Positions 35,598 to 43,912 of a stretch of DNA of 64,000 bases are shown here, piece after piece. The translations under genes and the position numbers were made by a program. The notes under the pieces are model-generated. The model saw only the letters and a program-made list of their open reading frames with translations, ran no database searches and was not told where the DNA came from. This DNA is from CALIZF01 sp046292445 (lineage in GTDB: Bacteria; Pseudomonadota; Alphaproteobacteria; Rhodobacterales; Rhodobacteraceae). Where the stretch lies: positions 1 through 64,000 of the forward strand of contig JBKBQT010000014.1 of NCBI GenBank assembly GCA_046292445.1, written 5' to 3'. How positions within the stretch are numbered: the stretch's first letter is position 1; each line of letters begins with the position of its first letter.

Positions 35598-35938
35598 CGC
35601 TGACCGAGACCTGGATGCCGACGCAGGCCGAATTCGACGCCTTCGCGCGCCTGTCGGGCGATGCCAACCCGATCCACACCGATCCGGCCTTTGCCGCCGC
35701 GTCCCGCTTTGGCCGCACGGTCAGCCACGGGATGCTGATCTGGACGCGCCTTGCCGCGCTGCTGGCGCGGGCCGCGCCGGGGGCGCGGATCGTCGCGCAT
35801 GATTTGCGCTTTCCCGCGCCGACCCATGCGGGCGATGCCGTCACGCTGACGGTGGCCGTAGCCGCGCCAGGCCTCTGGACGGTCTGCGCCCGCGTCGGGG
35901 AAACCGTTGTCACCGACGGCATGGTGCAGACCGCGTGA
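35594..35938 (+). CDS. MaoC-like (R)-enoyl-CoA hydratase
   Basis: A 114-residue single-hotdog protein with the hydratase-2 motif SGDANPIHTDPAFAAASRFG, then VSHGML. The Asp and His of the Asp-x-Asn-Pro-x-His signature are intact. GTG start 35594 is fused to the ligase stop; an upstream in-frame ATG at 35567 is possible. The following gene encodes a second hotdog and is again coupled by GTGA. Likely hydrates an enoyl-CoA, perhaps as a heterodimer with that protein. Confidence 0.85.
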   Translation: MTLTETWMPTQAEFDAFARLSGDANPIHTDPAFAAASRFGRTVSHGMLIWTRLAALLARAAPGARIVAHDLRFPAPTHAGDAVTLTVAVAAPGLWTVCARVGETVVTDGMVQTA

Positions 35939-36300
35939 TCCTTCTCGGGCAGAGTGCGACGGTTACCCGCCGCTTCGACGCGGCCGATCTGGCGGCCTTT
36001 CGCGCCCTCGGCGGGGCGGAAGCGGTGCGGGTGCCCGAGCCGCTGATCGGCGCGCTGTTTTCCTATCTGATGGGCATGCACCTGCCGGGTCCGGGCACCA
36101 ATTACCTCAAGCAGAGCACGCGGTTCCTCGCCCCCGCCCCGCTCGGCACGCCCTTGACCGCGACCGTCACCGTCACGCGCCTGCGCACCGACAAGCGCCT
36201 GGTCGATCTGGAGACGACCTGCCGCCTGCCCGACGGCAGGCTGATCGCCGCCGGCCGCGCGCTGGTCGCGGCCGGGGACGTGGCGAGCGGGTGGGATTAG
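35935..36300 (+). CDS. MaoC-like hotdog protein lacking the catalytic motif
   Basis: A 121-residue hotdog-fold protein. The central helix region PEPLIGALFSYLMGMHLPGP and the strand motif GTNYLKQSTRFLAPAPLGT fit MaoC-like proteins, but the Asp-x-Asn-Pro-x-His catalytic motif is missing. It starts at a GTG fused to the stop of the catalytic MaoC gene. The pair resembles two-chain hydratases in which one hotdog is catalytic and the other structural. Its stop overlaps the convergent thioredoxin gene by 4 bp. Confidence 0.75.
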   Translation: MILLGQSATVTRRFDAADLAAFRALGGAEAVRVPEPLIGALFSYLMGMHLPGPGTNYLKQSTRFLAPAPLGTPLTATVTVTRLRTDKRLVDLETTCRLPDGRLIAAGRALVAAGDVASGWD

Positions 36301-36704
36301 CTCGCGGCCAGCGCGGCGTCGAGCAGCGCCTTGATCTCGGCCCGGCCGGTCTGGGCGACGACACGGGCGATCTCGCGCTCGCCTTTGAGCACGACCAGCG
36401 TCGAGCGGCGCGGGATGTTCCGCTCGGCCACCAGCGCGCTGGATTTCCACTGGTCCCAGTCCACGTCGATGAAGCGGATGCGCGCGGCATAATCGGGGTT
36501 TTCCGCCTTGAGCGCAGCCAGAACCCGGCCCTGCGCCGCGCAGGTGCTGCACCATGACGCGGTGAAGTCGAGCAGGATCGTCTCGTTCGCCGCCATCGCA
36601 GCCTCGAGCATCTCGGGCGAATAGGGCGCGCCGACAGCCCGTGCGCGCAGCGGCACGGCCAGGGTGACAGCGGCGGTCATGGCGAGAAAGTCGCGGCGTT
36701 TCAT
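36297..36704 (-). CDS. Exported thioredoxin-family protein
   Basis: A 135-residue thioredoxin-fold protein with a twin-arginine-like signal (MKRRDFLAMTAAVTLAVPLRARA) and the active site WCSTC in LLDFTASWCSTCAAQGRVL. A partial cis-Pro loop follows at RRSTLVV rather than the standard Pro. It is likely a periplasmic thiol-disulfide protein that receives electrons from the CcdA-like protein encoded 19 bases upstream. ATG 36704 was chosen for the signal start and the upstream AAGGGAA. Convergent with the hotdog gene (36297-36300 shared). Confidence 0.88.
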   Translation of the reverse strand: MKRRDFLAMTAAVTLAVPLRARAVGAPYSPEMLEAAMAANETILLDFTASWCSTCAAQGRVLAALKAENPDYAARIRFIDVDWDQWKSSALVAERNIPRRSTLVVLKGEREIARVVAQTGRAEIKALLDAALAAS

Positions 36705-36723
36705 GGCGGTATTCCCTTTTGCT

Positions 36724-37434
36724 TCAGATGGAGACGGAAAGATCGACAAGCCAGTCGGGCAGCAGGTTCAGCGCCCAGGCCTCGATGACGTGGTGCCCGC
36801 CAGTCAGGATCAGCAGCCCGACGGCGGCAAAGGCGATGCCCATGGCAGGGCGCGCGCGCGTGGCCAGGCGCTGCATCGCGCCGCGGTTGCGGGCGATCCA
36901 GGCGCGCGCGCCGTATCCAATGGCGAGGATCAGCGTCGCCACCCCGGCGGCAAAGGCGACCATCACCGCGCCCGCGGCCCAGAGGCTCCCGCCCTGCGAG
37001 GCGAGCGCGATCGCCCCGCCGAGCGTCGGGCCGATGCAGGGCGACCAGACCGCGCCCAGCAGCGCCCCTGCCGCAACCTGCCCGCCAAGACCGCGCCCGA
37101 CCGCATCCACCCCCCGGTCGGCCCGCGCCGCCATGCCTCCGGTCGCCAGCGCGAACCCGGCCTGCAGCCGCGGCACCAGCAGCACGATCCCGAAGGCCAG
37201 CATCGCCGCCGCCCCTGCCCGCGCCATCGTGTCCTCCGTCAGGCCGAGCGACCGGCCCGCCGCCGCGATGGTCAGCCCGAGCGCGACGAAACTCACCCCC
37301 ATCCCGCCGGCCAGCGCCACCGGCCCCCAGCGGTTCGCCTGCAAGGCACCGGCCAGCACCAGCGGCAGGACGGGCAGAACGCAGGGATTGATGAGCGTCA
37401 GCAGCCCTGCGAGATAGCCGAAAACCAGATCCAT
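36724..37434 (-). CDS. ccdA: CcdA-type thiol-disulfide transmembrane transporter
   Basis: A 236-residue, six-segment membrane protein of the CcdA/DsbD-beta family. The two redox cysteines appear in LINPCVLPVLPLVLAG and VWSPCIGPTLGGAI. CcdA carries reducing equivalents from cytoplasmic thioredoxin to periplasmic thioredoxin-like proteins for cytochrome c assembly or protein repair. The adjacent exported thioredoxin gene is its likely client. ATG 37434 has GAGAGG upstream. Confidence 0.9.
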   Translation of the reverse strand: MDLVFGYLAGLLTLINPCVLPVLPLVLAGALQANRWGPVALAGGMGVSFVALGLTIAAAGRSLGLTEDTMARAGAAAMLAFGIVLLVPRLQAGFALATGGMAARADRGVDAVGRGLGGQVAAGALLGAVWSPCIGPTLGGAIALASQGGSLWAAGAVMVAFAAGVATLILAIGYGARAWIARNRGAMQRLATRARPAMGIAFAAVGLLILTGGHHVIEAWALNLLPDWLVDLSVSI

Positions 37435-37494
37435 GCGCGCCTCTCTGCTTTGAGGTCTTACGCGCGGCACGATGGATCGGTTACGACGGCCCGA

Positions 37495-38376
37495 TCAACT
37501 AACCGTGCGCCGGCGCGACTGCTGCACGGCAAGGATGCCGGCCGCAACCACCGCCACCCCGAGCACGTCCCAAAGGCCCAGCCGCTCGCCCAGCAGCACC
37601 GCCGCAATGGCGACGCCGAAGGCGGGGTTGAGAAAGTGGAACGCCGCCGCCCGCGTGGCGCCGATCCGCGCGACGAGGGCGAACCAGACCCAGGTCGCCG
37701 CGAGGCCGGGGACAAGCGTGGTATAGGCAAAGGCGAGCATCAGCCGCGCCGACCAGTCGCCGGGCGGCGGCGGCGCCGGCTCGATCGCCAGCGCCACGGG
37801 CCAGAGCACGGCCGATCCCACGAGCATCTGCAGCCCGACGACCATCAGCAGGTTCCCGCCCCCCGAGGCGCCGCGCACCGCCAGCGTCGCCACCGTCAGC
37901 GCCACCACGCCGAGCGCGCAAAGCGCGAGCCCGAACGGATCGACCCCGCCCGACACCCGCGCGCCCATGATGATCGCAACGCCCGCCAGCCCTGCAACCA
38001 GCCCGCCGATGCCGAGCGCCGGCAAGCGCTCGCCATACCCGAGCCAGAGCGCCGCCGCCACGAGGAGCGGCATGCCCGAGGCGACGATGGCCGCGACCGA
38101 AGCCGGGATCGACTGCATCGCCACGAAGTTGAGGCCGAGATAGGCCGCGTTCTGCATCACGCCGAAAACGATCACCGCGGTCCACTGCGCCCGGCTCAGC
38201 CGCGCGGACTGCCCCATGGCCGCCGCGATCCCGACGCCGATCAGCCCCGACACGAGGAACCGCAGCGCCAGCGCCGTCAGCGGCGGCGCCTCGGTGACGA
38301 TCATGCGGGCCGAGGTGAAGGCCGACGACCACATCAGGGCAAAGGCCAGCCCCATCGCCAGCGCGCGCAGATCCAT
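37495..38376 (-). CDS. EamA/DMT family exporter
   Basis: A 293-residue inner-membrane protein with ten predicted hydrophobic segments in two EamA repeats: first FALMWSSAFTSARMIV to near 140, second from VDPFGLALCALGVVALT. The second repeat contains PGLAATWVWFALVARIGATRAAAFHFLNP, typical of the drug/metabolite transporter family. Likely an amino-acid or metabolite exporter; the substrate is unknown. Confidence 0.9.
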   Translation of the reverse strand: MDLRALAMGLAFALMWSSAFTSARMIVTEAPPLTALALRFLVSGLIGVGIAAAMGQSARLSRAQWTAVIVFGVMQNAAYLGLNFVAMQSIPASVAAIVASGMPLLVAAALWLGYGERLPALGIGGLVAGLAGVAIIMGARVSGGVDPFGLALCALGVVALTVATLAVRGASGGGNLLMVVGLQMLVGSAVLWPVALAIEPAPPPPGDWSARLMLAFAYTTLVPGLAATWVWFALVARIGATRAAAFHFLNPAFGVAIAAVLLGERLGLWDVLGVAVVAAGILAVQQSRRRTVS

Positions 38377-38581
38377 GAACCCTCCGCCCGTCCGCCCCGC
38401 GCCCCGGCGCAGGCCGCGGAACGGTCACCTGCGCCGCCGCCGGGCCGTTCGGGCGACGCGCGGCGCGTCCCCCGAGCGGCCGGTCCTTGCCCCGGACGGC
38501 GCCATGCCGCAGGCGATCATCCCGGGCTGACTTCCCGTCGGAACGCCGGGAGCGGCCCTTTCGGCAGGGCCGCCTGCGCCG

Positions 38582-38872
38582 TCAGCCGTTGACGCTGTCC
38601 TTGAGCGCCTTGGCGATGGCGAACCGGACCTGCTTGTCGGCCGGTTTGGTCAGCGTCTCGCCCGTCGCAGGGTTGCGCACGGTGCGCTCCGGCCGCTCGC
38701 GGCAGACGACCTTGCCGATGCCCGGCAGCGCCACAGTGCCGCCGGCGACGACGGTGCGCGTCACCACGCCCGCGATGGCGTCGAGCGCGGCGGCAGCCGT
38801 CTTGCGGTCGGTGCCCATGGCCTCTGCCACTTCGGCGACGAGCTGTGTCTTGGTCATCGGCTTGGTTGTCAT
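38582..38872 (-). CDS. HU-family DNA-binding protein
   Basis: A 96-residue nucleoid protein: MTKTQLVAEVAEAMGTDRKT, then helices, GGTVALPGIGKVVCRERPER and the beta-arm RNPATGETLTKPADKQVRFAI. HU dimers bend and compact DNA. ATG 38872 is preceded by AGGAG nine bases upstream. It differs from canonical HU by a Cys in the VVCRERP strand and the arm sequence LTKPADK, so it may be a specialised paralogue. Confidence 0.92.
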   Translation of the reverse strand: MTTKPMTKTQLVAEVAEAMGTDRKTAAAALDAIAGVVTRTVVAGGTVALPGIGKVVCRERPERTVRNPATGETLTKPADKQVRFAIAKALKDSVNG

Positions 38873-39014
38873 GTCCCCACTCCTGTGCATCCCCGTCTGG
38901 CGCGGGGCCGGCCTCATGCCCGATGCGGGCGCGTCCCGCCGCTAAAAAGGGAATCGCGGGCCAAATCAAGCCCGGAAAGGCAGGACCGGACCGGATCGGC
39001 GGGGGATTGTGCGC

Positions 39015-40493
39015 TCAGAGGAACGCCGTTTCGTCGAACGAGCGCAGCTTGCGGCTGTGGATGCGTTCCAGCGGCATCTCGCGCAGCCGTTCCATGGCGC
39101 GGATGCCGATCTCGAGATGCCGGCCGACCTGGGTCCGATAGAACTCCGACGCCATGCCGGGCAGCTTCAACTCGCCATGCAGCGGCTTGTCGCTGACGCA
39201 CAGGAGCGTGCCGTAGGGCACGCGAAAGCGGAACCCGTTCGCCGCGATCGTCGCGCTTTCCATGTCGAGCGCGATGGCCCGGCTCTGGCTCAGACGCTGG
39301 ACCGGGCCGGACTGGTCGCGCAATTCCCAGTTGCGGTTGTCGATGGTGGCGACGGTGCCGGTGCGCATGATCCGCTTGAGCTCGAACCCCTCGAGCTGCG
39401 TGACCTCGGCCACCGCCTCCTGTAGCGCCACCTGCACCTCGGCCAGCGCCGGGATCGGCACCCAGACCGGCAGATCGGCGTCGAGGACGTGATCCTCGCG
39501 CAGATAGGCATGGGCCAGCACGAAATCCCCCAGGCTCTGGCTGTTGCGAAGGCCCGCGCAGTGCCCGACCATCAACCAGGCATGCGGGCGCAGCACCGCG
39601 ATATGGTCGGTCGCGGTCTTGGCATTCGACGGGCCGACACCGATGTTGACCAGCGTGATCCCGTTCCCGTCGGCGCGCTTGAGGTGATAGGCCGGCATCT
39701 GCGGCATCTTGGTGAGCGCGGCGAGCGGCGCCTCGGGGTCGGTGATGACCTGCTCGCCCGGGGCCACGAAGGCGTCATAGCCCTGCGCCGGATCGGCCAG
39801 CGCGCGGCGGGCGAAGATCTCGAACTCGTCCACGTAGAACTGGTAGTTGGTGAACAGGACGTGGTTCTGGAAATGCGCGGTATCGGTCGCGGTATAATGC
39901 ACGAGCCGGGCCAGCGAATAATCCACCCGTTGCGCCGTGAACGGCGCCAGCGGGCGCGAGCCGTCGGCATTCACCGTCCGCGCGCCGTTCACGATGTCGT
40001 CGTTGGTTGTCGCAAGGTCGGGCACGTCGAACACGTCGCGCAGCGAGAAATCCAGCACCCCCTCCTGCGGCACCGTCACGCCCTGCGCCTGCGCGACGGC
40101 GAAATGCACCGGGATGGGCGTGTCGGACGGGCCGATCTGCACCGGCTCGCCATGGCTGCGCAGCAAAAGCTCGATCTGCTGGCGCAGGTAGTTGCGGAAC
40201 AGGTCGGGCCGCGTGATCGTGGTGGCATAGACGCCCGGCTCGGACACATGGCCAAAGCTCAGGCGGCTGTCCACGCGGCCGAAGCGGGCGACCGTCAGGC
40301 GGATCTCGGGATAGTAGGCGCGGATCCGCGCCGGGGGGCGCCCTTCGGTCACCGCGCGGGTAAAGGCCCGCACGAGGTAATCGGTCGCCTGGACATAGAG
40401 CGCCTCGAGCCGGGCGACCGCAGCGGCGGCATCCATGAACAGCTCCGGCGCCGGGGCATCGGGGGTCAGGATGGCGGGGTCTGGGCGGTTCAT
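39015..40493 (-). CDS. amn: AMP nucleosidase
   Basis: Amn cleaves AMP to adenine and ribose-5-phosphate and controls the adenylate pool. The 492-residue protein has the AMP-nucleosidase N-terminal domain (about 20-180, with RIRAYYPEIRLTVA) and a C-terminal nucleoside-phosphorylase domain. The latter shows TLVNIGVGPSNAKTATDHIA, LMVGHCAGLRNSQSLGDFVL, ALDMESATIAANGFRFRVPY (catalytic Met-Glu-Ser) and TLLCVSDKPLHGELKLP. Full length and well conserved. Confidence 0.96.
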   Translation of the reverse strand: MNRPDPAILTPDAPAPELFMDAAAAVARLEALYVQATDYLVRAFTRAVTEGRPPARIRAYYPEIRLTVARFGRVDSRLSFGHVSEPGVYATTITRPDLFRNYLRQQIELLLRSHGEPVQIGPSDTPIPVHFAVAQAQGVTVPQEGVLDFSLRDVFDVPDLATTNDDIVNGARTVNADGSRPLAPFTAQRVDYSLARLVHYTATDTAHFQNHVLFTNYQFYVDEFEIFARRALADPAQGYDAFVAPGEQVITDPEAPLAALTKMPQMPAYHLKRADGNGITLVNIGVGPSNAKTATDHIAVLRPHAWLMVGHCAGLRNSQSLGDFVLAHAYLREDHVLDADLPVWVPIPALAEVQVALQEAVAEVTQLEGFELKRIMRTGTVATIDNRNWELRDQSGPVQRLSQSRAIALDMESATIAANGFRFRVPYGTLLCVSDKPLHGELKLPGMASEFYRTQVGRHLEIGIRAMERLREMPLERIHSRKLRSFDETAFL

Positions 40494-40578
40494 CGCGGGC
40501 TCCTTCCTGCGGATCGGCCGCGGGGTGGCGGGAAGCTGTCATTCCGACCGGACCGGCGCAAGTGAATTTCTGGCAACA

Positions 40579-41202
40579 TCAGGCCTTGCGGAACCGCACG
40601 AGATGCGCGCGATCGGCGGCATGCGCCCCGGCGGCCTGCCCGGCATAGACCGGCACCGCACGCGCCTCGAAATCCGAAACCTCCCGCCCGAGCGCGGCGA
40701 AGCCGGCCGGAAAGCCGCAGCTGTCCCAGACCCTTTCATGCACCGACAGGCAGAAGAGCGCCCCCGGCGCGGCCAGACGCATGAGGACCGGGATCGCCGC
40801 CGGCCCGACATGGCCGGCCGTGAAGGTGCCCGAACTGACGATCCCCGCATACTGCCCGTCCGCCAGCGGCAGCGGGCGCGTCACGTCGCCCTCGACGAGG
40901 ATGCGGTAGACGCCCTTCGCCGCCGCCTGCGCCAGCATCTCGGGCGACAGGTCCACCCCGTCCACCGGCCCGACCCCCTGCCGCGCCAGCGCCTCGGCCA
41001 GAAGCCCGGTGCCCGCACCGACGTCGAGCACCGGCCCGCCGCCGCCGGCCGCCGCATAGGCCGCCGCCACCGCCGCGGGCAGCGCATAGCCATGCGCTGC
41101 CGCAAAGCCGCCGTCATAGCGCGCGGCCCAGTCGGCGTAATAGGCGCGCACGGCGGCCGGACCGTCGAGCGCATAGGCGCCTTTGAGGTCATCATCGCTC
41201 AT
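40579..41202 (-). CDS. Class I SAM-dependent methyltransferase
   Basis: A 207-residue Rossmann methyltransferase. Motif I is VLDVGAGTGLLAEALAR, with DGVDLSPEMLAQAAAKGVY next and VEGDVTRPLPL as motif II. The N-terminus ADWAARYDGGFAAAHGYALP resembles the Williams-Beuren-region-27-like group. Substrate unknown. ATG 41202 was chosen since the upstream in-frame sequence is low-complexity. It diverges from the SDR gene across 83 bp. Confidence 0.88.
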   Translation of the reverse strand: MSDDDLKGAYALDGPAAVRAYYADWAARYDGGFAAAHGYALPAAVAAAYAAAGGGGPVLDVGAGTGLLAEALARQGVGPVDGVDLSPEMLAQAAAKGVYRILVEGDVTRPLPLADGQYAGIVSSGTFTAGHVGPAAIPVLMRLAAPGALFCLSVHERVWDSCGFPAGFAALGREVSDFEARAVPVYAGQAAGAHAADRAHLVRFRKA

Positions 41203-41285
41203 GGATCGAGCCTGCCCGAGGCGGGCGGCCGACGCAAGCGCGGCCGCCCTTGCGCCGGCGCGCGCGCCGCGCCACCTATGGCGGC

Positions 41286-42137
41286 ATGACCGGCACGCTT
41301 TTGTCCCTCGGCCACGGCTATACCGCGCAGGCGCTGGCCGCGCTGCTGATGCCGGCCGGCTGGCGGGTGATCGGCACCACGCGCGATGCGGCCCGTGCGG
41401 CGGTGTTCCGCGCAGCGGGGGTTGAGCCGCTTGTGCTGCCGGCCGACCTTGCGCCGGCGCTTGCCCGGGCGAGCCACATCCTCGCCTCGGCCGCGCCGGG
41501 ACCGGCGGGCGATCCGTTCCTGGCCGCGCACGGCGCTGCAATCGCGGCGGCGCGGCCCCGCTGGGTGGGCTACCTCTCGACGACCGGGGTCTATGGCGAC
41601 CATGGCGGCGGCTGGATCGACGAGCGCGCGCCGCTGGCCCCCGGCACCGACCGCGGCCGCGCCCGGGTGGCGGCCGAGGCGCAATGGCAGGCGACGGGCC
41701 TGCCGCTCCACATCTTCCGCCTCGCCGGCATCTACGGCCCCGGCCGCGGCCCGTTCGAGAAGGTCCGCGACGGCACTGCCCGGCGGATCGTCAAGCCGGG
41801 GCAGGTGTTCAGCCGCATCCATGTCGATGACATCGCCCGGGCGCTCGCGGCCTCGATGGCCGCGCCCATGCCGGGCAGCATCTGGAACCTTTGCGACGAC
41901 GAGCCCGCCCCGCCCGAGGATGTGCTCGCCCATGCCGCCCGGCTGCTCGGCCTGCCGCCGCCGCCAGCGGTTCCCTATGCCGAGGCCGAGCCGACGATGA
42001 CCCCGATGGCGCGGAGCTTCTACGCCGAATCGAAACGGGTGCGGAACGACCGGATCAAGCGCGACCTCGGGCTGCGGCTGCTCTACCCGACCTACCGCGA
42101 GGGGCTGGCGGCGGTGCTCGCGGCCGAGACGGGCTGA
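41286..42137 (+). CDS. SDR-family NAD(P)-dependent epimerase-like protein
   Basis: A 283-residue extended/atypical short-chain dehydrogenase of the YeeZ-like type. The nucleotide-binding N-terminus is GTLLSLGHGYTAQALAALL, followed by GYLSTTGVYGDHGGGWIDE (Ser/Thr and Tyr positions), FRLAGIYGPGRGPFEKVRDG and FSRIHVDDIARAL. Family members act on nucleotide sugars or are non-catalytic; the substrate is unknown. It converges with the ABC permease gene 8 bases downstream. Confidence 0.87.
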   Translation: MTGTLLSLGHGYTAQALAALLMPAGWRVIGTTRDAARAAVFRAAGVEPLVLPADLAPALARASHILASAAPGPAGDPFLAAHGAAIAAARPRWVGYLSTTGVYGDHGGGWIDERAPLAPGTDRGRARVAAEAQWQATGLPLHIFRLAGIYGPGRGPFEKVRDGTARRIVKPGQVFSRIHVDDIARALAASMAAPMPGSIWNLCDDEPAPPEDVLAHAARLLGLPPPPAVPYAEAEPTMTPMARSFYAESKRVRNDRIKRDLGLRLLYPTYREGLAAVLAAETG

Positions 42138-42145
42138 GCGCGGCG

Positions 42146-42988
42146 TCAGCGCATCCCCGCCTTCACGAAGCTGTCGATCACCTGCCGTTGCAGCACCACA
42201 TAGATCGCCAGCACCGGCAGGCAGGCGATGGTGGACAGCGCCATGAGCGGGCCCCAGAGGTTGCCCTCCTCGGTCAGGAACATCTGGATGCCGATCTGGA
42301 TCACCGTCGTCTCCGCGCTGCGGGTGAGCAGGAGCGGCCAGAAATATTCGTTCCACCCCGAGATGAACAGAAGGATCGCCAGCGCCGCCAGCGGCGCGCG
42401 CAGGTTGGGCACGATCACCCGCCACAGGATGCGCCAGTGCCCGGCACCGTCGAGCCGCGCGGCCTCGACCACCTCGGTCGGGAACGACCGCATCCCCTGC
42501 ACCAGCAGCATCACGGCAAAGGCCGAGGCGACGTTGGGCAGGATCATCGCCGTCACCGTATCGATCAGCCCCATCCGCGCGATCAGAACATAGTTCGGGA
42601 TCATCACCACCTGGAACGGCACCAGCCAGGTCAGCGCGACCAGCGCATAGACCGCGCGGTCGAAGGGAAAGCGCCAGCGGGCGAAGGCATAGGCAGCGAG
42701 GATCGCGGTCAGGAGCGAGGCGGCCGTCGATCCGGCGGCGAAAAGGGCGGTGTTCCAGAGCATCCGGCCGACCGGCACCGAGGCCATGGCAAAGGCGTAA
42801 TTGTCCAGCGTCGCCCCGACCGGCCAGGGGATGGTGCTGTAGATCCTGTTCTCCGGTCGCAGCGAGGTCACGATCATCCACCAGAGCGGAAAGACCGACA
42901 CGGCGGCGAGCGGGATCATCACCGCATGCGCGACGATGCCGGACCGCCCGCGCCTGCGCCGCGGCGCCGCAGCGGCGTCAATCGTCAT
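42146..42988 (-). CDS. Ugp-type ABC permease, cluster 1 (second permease)
   Basis: A 280-residue inner-membrane permease of the carbohydrate/glycerol-3-phosphate family (UgpE-like), with six hydrophobic segments. The coupling EAA loop reads EVVEAARLDGAGHWRILWRV, then IVPNLRAPLAALAILLF. The N-terminus overlaps the preceding permease gene by 11 bp. It is closely similar to the permease at 48113-48931: both end with RQVIDSF then xKAGMR or MRAGIR, and both contain TEEGN-WGPLMA. Last gene of cluster 1. Confidence 0.92.
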   Translation of the reverse strand: MTIDAAAAPRRRRGRSGIVAHAVMIPLAAVSVFPLWWMIVTSLRPENRIYSTIPWPVGATLDNYAFAMASVPVGRMLWNTALFAAGSTAASLLTAILAAYAFARWRFPFDRAVYALVALTWLVPFQVVMIPNYVLIARMGLIDTVTAMILPNVASAFAVMLLVQGMRSFPTEVVEAARLDGAGHWRILWRVIVPNLRAPLAALAILLFISGWNEYFWPLLLTRSAETTVIQIGIQMFLTEEGNLWGPLMALSTIACLPVLAIYVVLQRQVIDSFVKAGMR

Positions 42989-43910
42989 GGAACGTCACCC
43001 GGTTCATCACCCAGATCAGCGCGACCGCCACCGCACCGAAGCCGGCGAACAGGATCATCCCCGCCGCCGCGGCCCAGCCGGCGGCAAGGCTGCCAAAGCC
43101 GAACTGCCAGAGCAGGTAATAGATGTTGGTCGTGCTCCCCAGCGGCCCGCCGCCGGTCAGGACGTGGATGTAGGTAAAGCTCCACTGCGCGCCCACGAGG
43201 ATCGTCAGCAGCACCAGAAGGAAGATCACCGGCGACAGCAGCGGCAGGCGGATGCGCCGCGTGACCTGCCATTCGCTCGCCCCGTCGAGCCGCGCCGCCT
43301 CGATCAGCGCGGGGTTGATGTTGGCAAGGCTCGCCGAGACGATCAGCGTGGCAAAGCCCATCAGCTTCCATCCCGTGATCCACACGATCGTCCAGAGCGC
43401 CGTGGCCGGGTCGGTCAGGAACCGCACCGGCGCGAAGCCGAGCGCGGCGAGGCCCGCGTTGACCAGCCCGAACTGCGGGTCGAGCAGCCATCGCCAGACG
43501 GCCGCCGCCGCCACCGGCGCCACGATCAGCGGCACGAAGATCAGCGCGCGGTAAAGGTTGCGCCAGGGCCCGCGCAGATCATGCGTCAGGATCGCCGCCG
43601 CCACCGGCAGCGCCACGGTGAGCGGCAGCAGGCCCAGAAGGTAGAGGGCGGTGTTGCGCAGCGCCTGCCCCATTTCCGGCAGGCCGATCAGGCGTTCGTA
43701 GTTGAGCGTGCCGACATGCCGGATCGGCACGAAGGGCAGCATGTTCCATTCCTTGAAACTCAGCCAGAACGCATAGCCGAGCGGGGCATAGATCCAGACC
43801 ACGAATGCAAGGACCGCCGGCGCGAGGTAGAGCCACGGCGCCAGCGCAAGCCGCCGCCGGGGGCCGGCGCCGGCGACGGCGCGGCGGGTTGCGGCGGCTG
43901 CCCCGGCCAC
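42978..43910 (-). CDS. Ugp-type ABC permease, cluster 1 (first permease)
   Basis: A 310-residue UgpA-like inner-membrane permease with six main hydrophobic segments. Family blocks are WLYLAPAVLAFVVWIYAPLG, the EAA loop ALIEAARLDGASEWQVTRRI and a late GAQWSFTYIHVLTGGGPLGS. The GTG start at 43910 lies 2 bases after the binding-protein stop, giving tight coupling. It closely resembles 48921-49874, with WNMLP, RNTALYLLGLLPL and WIVWITGWKL-type blocks shared. Confidence 0.9.
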   Translation of the reverse strand: MAGAAAATRRAVAGAGPRRRLALAPWLYLAPAVLAFVVWIYAPLGYAFWLSFKEWNMLPFVPIRHVGTLNYERLIGLPEMGQALRNTALYLLGLLPLTVALPVAAAILTHDLRGPWRNLYRALIFVPLIVAPVAAAAVWRWLLDPQFGLVNAGLAALGFAPVRFLTDPATALWTIVWITGWKLMGFATLIVSASLANINPALIEAARLDGASEWQVTRRIRLPLLSPVIFLLVLLTILVGAQWSFTYIHVLTGGGPLGSTTNIYYLLWQFGFGSLAAGWAAAAGMILFAGFGAVAVALIWVMNRVTFHDD

Positions 43911-43912
43911 GG

